Shown: positions 10,093-19,930 of the stretch, in pieces
Position numbering within the stretch: position 1 is the first letter of the stretch
Layout: every line of letters starts with the position of its first letter
NCBI RefSeq assembly: GCF_000308635.1
Contig: NZ_BAGD01000026.1
Location: 62,001 to 126,000 of the forward strand
Reading direction: 5' to 3'
Length of the DNA stretch: 64,000 nucleotides
Origin: Nocardia otitidiscaviarum NBRC 14405
GTDB taxonomy: Bacteria > Actinomycetota > Actinomycetes > Mycobacteriales > Mycobacteriaceae
The notes under the pieces: model-generated
Seen by the model: the letters and a program-made list of their open reading frames with translations, nothing else
Databases searched by the model: none
What the model was told of the DNA's origin: nothing
Translations under genes and position numbers: made by a program

Positions 10093-10452
10093 ATGGCAAA
10101 GAAGGTCACCGTTAGCCTGATCGACGATGTCGACGGTGAGTCCATCGCGGACGAGACCATCGAGTTCGCTATCGATGGGGTGTCGTACGAGATCGACCTG
10201 TCGTCGGATAATGCGGCCAAGCTGCGTGACGGTTTGGAGACCTGGGTTGCCGCCGCCCGCAAGGTGAGCGGTCGCCGTCGCACCAAGGCTGCCGCGGGCG
10301 CCACCGCGGGTCCGAAGAGCCGGGTTTCCATCGATCGTGAACAAAGTGCGGCGATTCGGGAATGGGCGCGCCGGAATGGGCACAAGGTGTCGGCTCGCGG
10401 ACGTATCTCCGCGGACATCACCGAGGCTTACAACAAGGCCGCCGCGAAGTAG
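10093..10452 (+). CDS. lsr2: Lsr2 nucleoid-associated xenogeneic silencer
   Basis: A 119-residue DNA-bridging protein that binds the minor groove of AT-rich DNA and silences acquired genes, the functional counterpart of H-NS. The N-terminal dimerisation part ([16 protein letters not shown], residues 1-60) is followed by a basic linker ([10 protein letters not shown]) and the C-terminal DNA-binding domain ending [18 protein letters not shown] with the Arg-Gly-Arg hook. Length and order are typical. It could act on the less GC-rich island at 56.5-61.8 kb (inference). Confidence 0.97.
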   Translation: MAKKVTVSLIDDVDGESIADETIEFAIDGVSYEIDLSSDNAAKLRDGLETWVAAARKVSGRRRTKAAAGATAGPKSRVSIDREQSAAIREWARRNGHKVSARGRISADITEAYNKAAAK

Positions 10453-10463
10453 TTGTATTAGCG

Positions 10464-10508
10464 ACCGTCGCTCGGGTGTTCGTGCGAGCCCGGGCGGCGG
10501 TAGTTTTT
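10464..10508 (+). terminator. Rho-independent terminator of lsr2
   Basis: A 13-bp stem (10464-10476 with 10489-10501, two G-U pairs) is followed by a run of T residues (10504-10508). It begins 11 bp after the lsr2 stop. This is the most classical intrinsic terminator in the window. Confidence 0.8.
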
Positions 10509-10652
10509 ATTCATACGCTTTACGCATAACCGGTCATGGGTGCTGGCTGCCCATCTCGGAAGCACGATCTTGCTCGGGCCGAGTCCGCACGGCACCATTG
10601 ACTGTGTGCGAACGACGTCACTGGCTGGGTGGAGAGATGAGGTAACGGCGCA

Positions 10653-11276
10653 GTGACCGCATTCCAGGGCTCATTCCTGCGGGTCAAGGATCACCAGGGC
10701 CATCAGCACGAGCTGATGCTGGCCCCGGACCGCCCCCGCGTCACCATCGGCCGCTCGCCGCAGGCCGACCTCGCCCTCTCCTGGGACGTCGAGGTCTCCC
10801 GCCTGCACGCCACCGTCGAATACCTGGGCGCGCACTGGACCATTGTCGACGACGGGCTTTCCCGCAACGGCACGTTCGTCAACGGTGACCGACTGGTGGG
10901 CCGCCACCGCCTCGCGCCCGGTGACGTCATCCGGATGGGTACCACGCGGGTCACCTTCCACGACTTCACCGGGGCCTCCGGGGATATCACCCAGACCTCC
11001 ACGGGCTCGCTGCCCACGCTGCGCTCGCTCACCGAGACCCAGCGCGCGGTCCTGGTCGCGCTGTGCCGCCCGTACAAGAACAATGCGGGCTTCGCGACGC
11101 CGGCCTCGAATCAGCAGATCGCCGCGGAGCTGTTCCTCAGCGTGGACGCCATCAAGACGCATCTGCGCGCGCTGTTCGCCAAGTTCGGCGTGGAGGATCT
11201 GCCGCAGAATCAGAAGCGCGTCCGCCTCGCGGGTCTGGCCATGCAGAGCGGCGTCATCTCCGACCGGGATCTGTAG
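10653..11276 (+). CDS. FHA-domain protein with C-terminal winged/LuxR-like HTH
   Basis: A 207-residue protein. Residues about 10-105 form an FHA domain that binds phosphothreonine peptides: GRS at 33-35, SRLH at 49-52 and RNGTFVNG at 71-78. Residues about 125-200 look like a helix-turn-helix: SNQQIAAELFLSVDAIKTHLRALFAKFGV reads like the recognition helices of LuxR/NarL regulators. The combination suggests a regulator read out by Ser/Thr kinase phosphorylation. Start is GTG 10653. Kinase partner and targets are not in the window. Confidence 0.85.
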   Translation: MTAFQGSFLRVKDHQGHQHELMLAPDRPRVTIGRSPQADLALSWDVEVSRLHATVEYLGAHWTIVDDGLSRNGTFVNGDRLVGRHRLAPGDVIRMGTTRVTFHDFTGASGDITQTSTGSLPTLRSLTETQRAVLVALCRPYKNNAGFATPASNQQIAAELFLSVDAIKTHLRALFAKFGVEDLPQNQKRVRLAGLAMQSGVISDRDL

Positions 11277-11368
11277 CGCGCGTCCCCGGTGGACTCCCGC
11301 GGATGTCCGCGAGAGCTTCGGCCATGGAGACCGGCGCCCGGAGCGGCTTGACTAGGGGCGTAGCGATT

Positions 11369-11386
11369 CGGATTCCTAGGAATCCG
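11369..11386. promoter_or_regulatory. Perfect 18-bp palindrome upstream of the DUF1772 gene
   Basis: CGGATTCCTAGGAATCCG is a perfect palindrome 20 bp before the ATG. TTGACT at 11348-11353 could be a -35, and with 17-bp spacing the -10 would fall inside the palindrome. This is what an operator for a dimeric repressor would look like. The protein that binds it is unknown. Confidence 0.6.
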
Positions 11387-11406
11387 CCCCAGTCAGGAGA
11401 GTTCCC

Positions 11407-11967
11407 ATGTTCGCGCTTCGCATTGCCGCTCTGGTGGCGGCGACCCTGTCCACCGGCCTGATCGCGGGGCTGTTCTACGCGTATGCCAACTCGGTCATGC
11501 CGGCGCTGGGCCGCAGCGACGACCGCACCGTGGTCGACGTGATGCAGAAGATCAACGTGGTCATCATCAATCCGTGGTTCATGATCGCCTTCATGGGCAC
11601 GGTCGGCTTCACCGCCCTGGCCGCGGCCGTGCACCTGGGCAAGGATCTCCGGACGGTGCTGCTCTGGATCGTGATCGCCCTGGTGCTCAATGTGCTCGCC
11701 TTCGGAGTGACCGCCGGTTTCAACGTTCCGCTCAACAACCAGCTGGCGGCGGCCGGTGATCCGGCGGGCATCGCCGATCTGGCGGCGGTCCGGGCGCAGT
11801 TCGAATCCGCCTGGGTCCGTTGGAATATCGTGCGCGCGGTGCTGCACACCCTGGCCTTCCTGGTGCTGCTGGGCGCGTTGTTCGTAGCGGGGCAGCAGCA
11901 CGGTGAGGCCGAGGCGACGCCGTCGAGGGCCGGAACTGTCTCATACACGCCGCAGCAGGTCGGCTAG
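11407..11967 (+). CDS. DUF1772 (anthrone oxygenase-like) membrane protein
   Basis: A 186-residue integral membrane protein with four predicted spans (about residues 5-27, 55-78, 83-105 and 145-165). The pattern GLFYAYANSVMPAL near the N-terminus and FNVPLNNQLAA in the middle is typical of DUF1772. Some relatives are linked to anthrone oxidation; the real substrate is unknown. An 18-bp palindrome precedes it and a 16-bp inverted repeat follows it, so it is probably a single-gene unit under its own repressor. Confidence 0.8.
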   Translation: MFALRIAALVAATLSTGLIAGLFYAYANSVMPALGRSDDRTVVDVMQKINVVIINPWFMIAFMGTVGFTALAAAVHLGKDLRTVLLWIVIALVLNVLAFGVTAGFNVPLNNQLAAAGDPAGIADLAAVRAQFESAWVRWNIVRAVLHTLAFLVLLGALFVAGQQHGEAEATPSRAGTVSYTPQQVG

Positions 11968-11990
11968 TTTCTCGCCGTTTCCGCCGTGAT

Positions 11991-12031
11991 CTAGAACGTG
12001 TTCCGGTTACATTTCCCGGAACACGTTCTAG
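11991..12031. promoter_or_regulatory. Paired KstR-like boxes in a 16-bp inverted repeat
   Basis: CTAGAACGTGTTCCGG (11991-12006) is repeated exactly in inverse at 12016-12031, with 9 bp between. Each arm holds one near-match to the KstR consensus TNNAACNNGTTNNA (11992-12005 and 12017-12030, one mismatch each). It sits just before the lipase ATG (12045), so a role in lipase control is likely. It could also fold as a hairpin ending the DUF1772 transcript (GTTTT follows). The same window encodes KstR and a perfect KstR box. Confidence 0.55.
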
Positions 12032-12044
12032 TTTTGGAGGGGAT

Positions 12045-13007
12045 ATGCGCCGCACCCTGTTCCGGCGCTCGCCGGGAACACTGCTGATCATGGCCGTGCT
12101 GGCCGCGCTGTGGACCGCCGCGAGCACACCCGCCCGGGCCGAGTACCCGGTGGTCTACAACTTCTTCGCGGGCATCCCCAACGAACTCGCCGTTCCCGGC
12201 GGCGCACTACCCGGTTCCAACGACTGGAACTGCGAACCCACTGCGGCGCACCCGAACCCGGTGGTGCTGCTGCACGGCACCGCGGGCGGCGCGCAGACCA
12301 ACTGGGGCGCGTACGTCCCGCTGCTGGCCAACGAGGGCTACTGCGTCTACGCACTGACCTACGGCAGCCTGGACGTGCCGTGGCCGCTGTCGGCCATGGG
12401 CGGGATGCGGCCGCTGCCGGAGAGCGCCGCGCAGGTGGGCGCCTTCGTGGACCGCGTGCTCGCCGCAACCGGCGCCGCGCGGGTCGACTTCGTCGCGCAC
12501 TCGCAGGGCAATATCGTCGGCAACTACTACATCAAGCGGCTCGGCGGCGCGGGCACGGTGGACAAGTTCGTCGGGATCGCACCGCCGTGGCGGGGGCTGT
12601 TCGGCGATCAGATGCGGGTCATCCGGGCCTTCGGCCGTGAACTGGGCGTGGACGCCGACAGCGTCGACAAGATGGCCGCCATGGGCCTGGTGTGCCAGGC
12701 GTGCCCGCAGATGCTGGGCGGTTCGACGTTCTTGGACGCGCTCAACGCCGATGGCGTGTACCACCCTTCGGTCACCTACACCAATATCGCGACCTCCTAC
12801 GACGAGGGCGTGTTCCCCTCGGTCGCCCTCGTGCCCGGTCCGAACGCCACGAATATCCTGGTGCAGGACGGCTGTCCCACCGACTTCTCCGATCACATGG
12901 CGATAGCCGGGAGTTCGCGCACCGCGGCCTTCGCGCTCAACGCGCTCGATCCGACGCAGCTCCGTAACGTTCCATGCGGTTTGATCCCCCCGCTGACGGG
13001 CAGTTAG
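12045..13007 (+). CDS. Secreted lipase/esterase (alpha/beta hydrolase)
   Basis: A 320-residue secreted hydrolase. A signal peptide spans about residues 1-32 (basic MRRTLFRR, hydrophobic LLIMAVLAALWTAA, cleavage after ARA). The mature part has the oxyanion segment VVLLHGTAG and the nucleophile elbow AHSQGN, with a likely catalytic His in DHMAI near the end, as in class 2 lipases. Several Cys could form disulfides. The paired KstR-like boxes upstream suggest a link to sterol or lipid use. Substrate is not readable. Confidence 0.85.
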   Translation: MRRTLFRRSPGTLLIMAVLAALWTAASTPARAEYPVVYNFFAGIPNELAVPGGALPGSNDWNCEPTAAHPNPVVLLHGTAGGAQTNWGAYVPLLANEGYCVYALTYGSLDVPWPLSAMGGMRPLPESAAQVGAFVDRVLAATGAARVDFVAHSQGNIVGNYYIKRLGGAGTVDKFVGIAPPWRGLFGDQMRVIRAFGRELGVDADSVDKMAAMGLVCQACPQMLGGSTFLDALNADGVYHPSVTYTNIATSYDEGVFPSVALVPGPNATNILVQDGCPTDFSDHMAIAGSSRTAAFALNALDPTQLRNVPCGLIPPLTGS

Positions 13008-13100
13008 TTCGTATGTTCGCTCTGGGCGTAGCCGGGCCGGAAACGAACCCGGGTACCACCCCGTTATGAGGGAATGAGTCGTACTGTCGCCGGTTCGCAA

Positions 13101-13247
13101 TAGGGTGGACGGACGACGGGCGGAACCCCTGGCAACTAGAGTGGAGGCCAGGGGGATGCAACCCCAGGGCTTCATGGCAGGCTGGCCTTCAGTCGAACAC
13201 TGAAGCGCCGGACGCCGTAGATAGCGGAGCAGGAGAGTGAGGGAGCG
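13101..13247 (+). promoter_or_regulatory. clpC1 promoter and structured 5' leader
   Basis: TAGGGT (13101-13106) matches the TAnnnT -10 and gives a leader of about 135 nt. Two hairpins are visible: CCCCTGGC (13126-13133) with GCCAGGGG (13147-13154), and a perfect 7-bp stem CTTCAGT/ACTGAAG (13187-13193 with 13199-13205, loop CGAAC). GGAGAGTGAGGGAG precedes the ATG. The leader may affect mRNA stability or translation of clpC1; no known riboswitch was recognised. Confidence 0.5.
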
Positions 13248-15794
<2,547 letters not shown>

Positions 15795-15813
15795 GTTTCG
15801 GCACCAGTTGGTT

Positions 15814-15853
15814 CGAAAGCCCCGCTCACCTCGAACGGTGAGCGGGGCTTTCG
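15814..15853. terminator. Strong bidirectional terminator after clpC1
   Basis: A perfect 17-bp stem, 15814-15830 with 15837-15853, closes a 6-nt TCGAAC loop. Because it starts with CGAAAG and ends with CTTTCG it offers a short A/U edge on both strands. It lies between clpC1 and a convergent lipoprotein gene and can serve both. Confidence 0.85.
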
Positions 15854-15907
15854 CGCGATGTGGGTACGGTTTCCGGCCCGCGCCGGGGCCGATCTCGCGC
15901 CGTCGAC

Positions 15908-16573
15908 TCAGTTTCCGCCCGGGGCGATCGGCTCCGACACGATCATCCAGTTGCCGCCCGCGCTGGTCGAGGTGACGTGTACCCAGACGCGGCGGTCGGT
16001 CTGGCGCACCAGATAGGTCGTCACGTCACTGTTGTAGATATCGCCGAGACCCGAGCTGTAGGACACCCGCACATCGCGGTCGATGGTATCGAGGACCTCC
16101 TGCGGGATCCTGGAATCGGTGACCCGGACCCCGCCCGCGTCGCCGATCTCCGCGTCGATCGCCGCCAGCAGCGCGAGCTTGGAGAACTCGGTGTCGCCGG
16201 TGGCGTAGATCGGCGACTGGTGGACCGTACCGACCACCCATTCGATCCGGTCTCCGGTCCACACCGGTACCCGGTCGCTCTCGACGATCGGTTCCGGGGC
16301 TTCCGGGTTCTCGAATCCGGCGGGAATGGCGAAGTAGGGGAATTCGCCCAGCTCGGCATCGGACAGTGGGACGCTCTCCGGATCGAAGCCGCTGCCCGCT
16401 CCGGCGGTGGCGGCGGTGGTCGTGATCGTGGTGGCGGCCGTCGCCGCGGTGGTCGTGGTGGTCGGCGCCGCGTCGTCCTCGCCGCCCGCACAGCCGGTCA
16501 CGGCCGCGCACACCACCGCCACCAGCGCGCCCGCTCGGGCCGTGCGGGCGGTCGCGTTCTGTCGCCACTGCAT
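15908..16573 (-). CDS. Putative lipoprotein, function unknown
   Basis: A 221-residue protein with a signal peptide ending in the lipobox VTGC (Cys about 28), then a Thr/Ala-rich linker (poly-Thr about 39-60) typical of actinobacterial surface lipoproteins. The globular part (about 65-221) has no motif I recognise; it includes VPVWTGDRIEWVVG, a WVHVTSTSAGGNWMIVSEP segment and ends PGGN. GGGAGGA precedes the ATG. It is convergent to clpC1 and divergent from the P-loop regulator gene. Confidence 0.7.
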   Translation of the reverse strand: MQWRQNATARTARAGALVAVVCAAVTGCAGGEDDAAPTTTTTAATAATTITTTAATAGAGSGFDPESVPLSDAELGEFPYFAIPAGFENPEAPEPIVESDRVPVWTGDRIEWVVGTVHQSPIYATGDTEFSKLALLAAIDAEIGDAGGVRVTDSRIPQEVLDTIDRDVRVSYSSGLGDIYNSDVTTYLVRQTDRRVWVHVTSTSAGGNWMIVSEPIAPGGN

Positions 16574-16660
16574 GGGTGATTCCTCCCTGTTCGGTCTGCG
16601 TCGGCGACGCTATCGGTGGGCGAGCGTCCAGGAGTCTCAGCGTGGTCTCATATCTACCGA

Positions 16661-16666
16661 TAGAGT
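16661..16666 (+). promoter_or_regulatory. Predicted -10 ahead of the P-loop/HTH gene
   Basis: TAGAGT fits TAnnnT and lies 32 bp before the TTG start at 16699; CGGAGGAG (16684-16691) is the ribosome-binding site. No clear -35 was seen. Confidence 0.4.
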
Positions 16667-16698
16667 GCCGGGCAGAAGACCGACCGGAGGAGTAGCTG

Positions 16699-18732
16699 TT
16701 GACGGCGACAGCGGACCCGCCGCAACTCGCCGAACTCACGACGGCGCTGGCGACACACCGCCTGATCAATGTGTGCGGACCGCTCGGTGTCGGGAAAACC
16801 CATCTGGTCGAGAGTCTTTCCACCACGACACGCGTCGACGCGCTCGCCACCGTCGACGGACCGGGTTTGCTGGCCGATCCCGCTGCCGGGCACGGCGCGG
16901 GTGAGCACCGACCGGCCGAGAGTGCGGTCGCTCGGGGCACCGCGTCCAGACCCGGTGTGCGGCCGGAGACCGCCCGATCGGCAGCGCCGCCGCTGGGTAC
17001 AGGTCGCCGGGGCGGTGAACGCGCCGATCGGCCGTCACCAGCCGCCGGTGACGGGGTGGCCGATGTGCATCGGGGGACTGTCGGTGCGGTGATCGCGAGC
17101 GAGGCGTGCATGGGCGGTGCGGCGCTGGTTCTCGACGAGGCGGATGCTCCCGGGCGGCTCGGAACGGTTCGCGCGGTCGTGGACCACTATCCGGGGCAGG
17201 TGGTAGTGGTGACCCGGAAACCGTTGGCCTCGTATCCGGTGTGGTCGGGGCTGGATATGGCGACGATCCGGGTCGGGCCGCTGCCGGATGCCCGCATCGA
17301 TGATGCGGCACGGGACGCCGGGATCGCGGATCCGGCGGTGCGCGCGTGGGTTACGCGGACAGCGGGCGGGATCCCGCTCGTTGTGTACGCGGCCGCGCGA
17401 GCCCTCCGGGCGGGCGTTCCACCGACCGTGCCGGGCGCGCTGGCCGACCGGATCGCACAGGAACTGCTCGAGCGGCTGAGCCGGGAATCACCGGGCCGCC
17501 GGTGGCAGCACGCGCTGCGGCTGCTGGCCACCGCCGGAAGCGCCGACGAGGCCGGGTTGGCGGGCGGACCGGAGCTGTTCACCCTGGTGTCCGGGCTCAG
17601 CGTGGTGGTGCCCGGGCCGCTCGGCCTGTCGATCGCCGAACCGTATCGGGAGATACTCGAACTCGCGTACGCGTGGCGGCAGCCCGACGGCCACCGAAAG
17701 GTGCGCGACCGCATCGCGATTCGCGCACTCGCCCGCCTGAGCGAGGAAGCCGACGCCGAACGCCGCGCGGCGCTGGCCGAGCAGGCGCTGTTCCTGACCG
17801 CGCCCGCGCCGGTCCGCGCGACACTGTTCCCGCCGGTGCCCGGCAACCGACCCGTCCACCAGGCCACCGCCGCGGACGCCGACGATATCGCCCGCCTCAT
17901 GCGGCAGTGGAGCCACCGCAGCGGTTTCGCCCCGGACCGGGCCGAACGCGTCGTCGACGGCTGGTCCGCGACCGACATCAGCAGCTTCCACCTGGTTCGC
18001 GACGAGGAGGGCCGCTTGGTCGGACTGGCCAATCTCATGCCCATCGCGGACCATACCGCCGACAGCATCGAGCCACTGCTACAACAGCATTCGGATGCGA
18101 TCATCGGCGACCGCCGGGGCGGGCTGCTGCTGGGCGCGGCGTTCGGGACCGATCGGGCCGCGCACGCCCGCATCCTGCGCCATACCCTGGCCGTGGGCAC
18201 GCGCGCCGGAGATCTGGTGGTCTCCACCGCGAACCCCGACTACCTGAACCTGTTGCGCGCGCTGCGTTTCGATCCGCACGGACCGCTGCGGGACGATCTC
18301 TACCGCTCCGGCCGCGCCCCCGAGGTGTACAGCAACGACTTCACGGCCGGGTCGGGTCGGCACTGGTTGCAGCGGTTCTCGGGGATACCCGACGCACCGA
18401 CGCCCGAGGACGTCGCCGCCGCCCTGCACGCCATCGACGATCCAGCCGCACTGGCCACGAGTCCACTGCTGACATCCCCGATCACCCCGACCGCCACCGC
18501 GCTGCGCCGCTGGCTGCACGCCATGATCGCGGAGTTGGCCGCCGCCGCCGATCCCGTCACGGCGGAGGCGGGAACCATCCTCGCGGCCTACTACACCCGT
18601 CCGTCCGCGACCCATGTGCAGGTGGCATCACGGCTGCACCTGAGCCGCGCCACCTACTTCCGCCGTCTGCGCCACGGTCTTACCCTCATCGCCACCCGAC
18701 ACCGGCATGACCAGCCAGCAGCGTACGGCTGA
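16699..18732 (+). CDS. Multidomain P-loop NTPase with GNAT-like and HTH regions
   Basis: A 677-residue protein. The N-terminus has a Walker A motif GPLGVGKT (residues 27-34) and a Walker-B-like ALVLDEAD near residue 145, like the STAND ATPase regulators, but it is unusually split by a low-complexity Gly/Arg/Pro stretch between them (about 60-115). A helical middle follows. Residues about 395-545 resemble an N-acetyltransferase fold (HQATAADADDIARLMRQW, TANPDYLNLLRALRF). The C-terminus ends in a helix-turn-helix (VASRLHLSRATYFRRLRHGL). It is probably a regulator sensing a ligand, but no function is established. Start TTG 16699 follows CGGAGG. Confidence 0.65.
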   Translation: MTATADPPQLAELTTALATHRLINVCGPLGVGKTHLVESLSTTTRVDALATVDGPGLLADPAAGHGAGEHRPAESAVARGTASRPGVRPETARSAAPPLGTGRRGGERADRPSPAAGDGVADVHRGTVGAVIASEACMGGAALVLDEADAPGRLGTVRAVVDHYPGQVVVVTRKPLASYPVWSGLDMATIRVGPLPDARIDDAARDAGIADPAVRAWVTRTAGGIPLVVYAAARALRAGVPPTVPGALADRIAQELLERLSRESPGRRWQHALRLLATAGSADEAGLAGGPELFTLVSGLSVVVPGPLGLSIAEPYREILELAYAWRQPDGHRKVRDRIAIRALARLSEEADAERRAALAEQALFLTAPAPVRATLFPPVPGNRPVHQATAADADDIARLMRQWSHRSGFAPDRAERVVDGWSATDISSFHLVRDEEGRLVGLANLMPIADHTADSIEPLLQQHSDAIIGDRRGGLLLGAAFGTDRAAHARILRHTLAVGTRAGDLVVSTANPDYLNLLRALRFDPHGPLRDDLYRSGRAPEVYSNDFTAGSGRHWLQRFSGIPDAPTPEDVAAALHAIDDPAALATSPLLTSPITPTATALRRWLHAMIAELAAAADPVTAEAGTILAAYYTRPSATHVQVASRLHLSRATYFRRLRHGLTLIATRHRHDQPAAYG

Positions 18733-18756
18733 TTCCGTGCGGGTGGCCCGGATACC

Positions 18757-18803
18757 GGTCGCGTCGGATCGGGAGGCCATGCGGCTGGTCGCGTCGGATC
18801 GGG
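18757..18803. repeat. Short 17-bp direct repeat
   Basis: GGTCGCGTCGGATCGGG occurs at 18757-18773 and 18787-18803, 30 bp apart, in the gap between two convergent genes. It has the look of a small tandem duplication; no function is suggested. Confidence 0.6.
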
Positions 18804-18822
18804 GCGGTTGGGCGACGTGGCG

Positions 18823-19110
18823 TCAGCGCCCGTTCGCCGAGAGGCTGCCCTGCCCGGACCGGAACGGCCTGGTCACGAAGGCCAGCGCGCCGAGGACCGC
18901 CAGGGCGTGCCCGAACATGGTGCCGTAGTACGGGGCGGGCAGCGCCGAATCGACCAGCCACCCGATCCCGGCGCCCGCCGCGAAGCCGAGCCAGCCGCCG
19001 ATGAGCCCACCCGCCACGGACCGCGCCACGGGACCGTGCCCGAGCACGACGCCCGCCGCCACCGCGACCACCAGCCCGATCGCCGTGACCGTCAACCCGG
19101 GCACCAGCAT
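18823..19110 (-). CDS. Small membrane protein, function unknown
   Basis: A 95-residue protein with three hydrophobic segments (about 4-25, 30-52 and 62-80) rich in Gly and Ala, and a basic C-terminus RPFRSGQGSLSANGR. A GGAGAG-like site lies before the ATG. No family was recognised. It stands between two unrelated genes, convergent with the P-loop regulator, and gives no operon clue. Confidence 0.55.
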   Translation of the reverse strand: MLVPGLTVTAIGLVVAVAAGVVLGHGPVARSVAGGLIGGWLGFAAGAGIGWLVDSALPAPYYGTMFGHALAVLGALAFVTRPFRSGQGSLSANGR

Positions 19111-19267
19111 GTCCGCTCTCCGTTCCGTGGGCCTGTGTATTCACCCTCGACCCTGCCGGAAAACCGCTGGTGGCGGTATCGGGGTTTCCCCTGGAATCAC
19201 ACCCCGACCCCTCCGCCTCGAGGACTACTCCCGGATGCTTCGAAGGTGGGCGAGCACCGGTCGGGAG

Positions 19268-19930
19268 CTACTGCCAGCCGGGCCGGACCAGTCCGGACTC
19301 GTAGGCGATGACCACCAGTTGCGTGCGGTCGCGGGCCGCGAGTTTGACCAGGATCCGGCTGACGTGGGTGCGTGCGGTGGCCGGGCTCATGTAGAGCCGC
19401 TCGGCGATCTCGGCATTGGTCAGCCCCTCCGCCACCAGCGCCATCACCTCGCGCTCACGGTCGGTGAGTTCCGAAAGCGTCGCTGCCGGAGCCGGTTTCG
19501 CGTGGGTGGCGAATTCGGCCACCAGCCGTTTGGTGACGCTCGGGGAGAGCAGCGCGTCGCCGCCCGCCACCACCCGGACCGCCTTCACCAGGTCCGCGGG
19601 TTCGGTGTGCTTCACCAGGAAGCCGGTGGCCCCGGCCCGCATCGCCTCGAAGACGTATTCGTCCAGTTCGAAGGTGGTCAGCACGACCACCTTCACCTCG
19701 GTGAGCCGTTCGTCGGCCGCGATGATCCGGGTCGCCGCCAGCCCGTCCAGCACCGGCATCCGGATGTCCATGAGCACCACATCGGGGGTGAGCTCACGGG
19801 CCAACCGGACGGCCTGCTCGCCGTTGTCGGCCTCGCCGACCACCTCGATATCGTCCTGTGCGTTCAGCAGAGCCACGAATCCGGCGCGCACCAGCACCTG
19901 GTCGTCGGCGATCACCACCCGGATGGTCAC
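19268..19930 (-). CDS. NarL/LuxR-family response regulator
   Basis: A 220-residue response regulator. Receiver domain (about 3-120): IADDQ acidic pair, phosphoacceptor Asp55 in VVLMDIRMP, Thr in VVLTTFELDEY and Lys in GFLVKHTE. Output domain (about 150-215): LTDREREVMALVAEGLTNAEIAERLYMSPATARTHVSRI, a LuxR-type HTH. GTG start overlaps the stop of the histidine kinase gene. It probably controls the divergent ABC exporter at 21350-23103. Confidence 0.92.
   Translation of the reverse strand: MTIRVVIADDQVLVRAGFVALLNAQDDIEVVGEADNGEQAVRLARELTPDVVLMDIRMPVLDGLAATRIIAADERLTEVKVVVLTTFELDEYVFEAMRAGATGFLVKHTEPADLVKAVRVVAGGDALLSPSVTKRLVAEFATHAKPAPAATLSELTDREREVMALVAEGLTNAEIAERLYMSPATARTHVSRILVKLAARDRTQLVVIAYESGLVRPGWQ

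Noticed and set aside
13081..13110. Possible ClgR operator upstream of clpC1
   Set aside because: The sequence TCGCCGGTTCGC does not match the ClgR dyad as I remember it closely enough to call.
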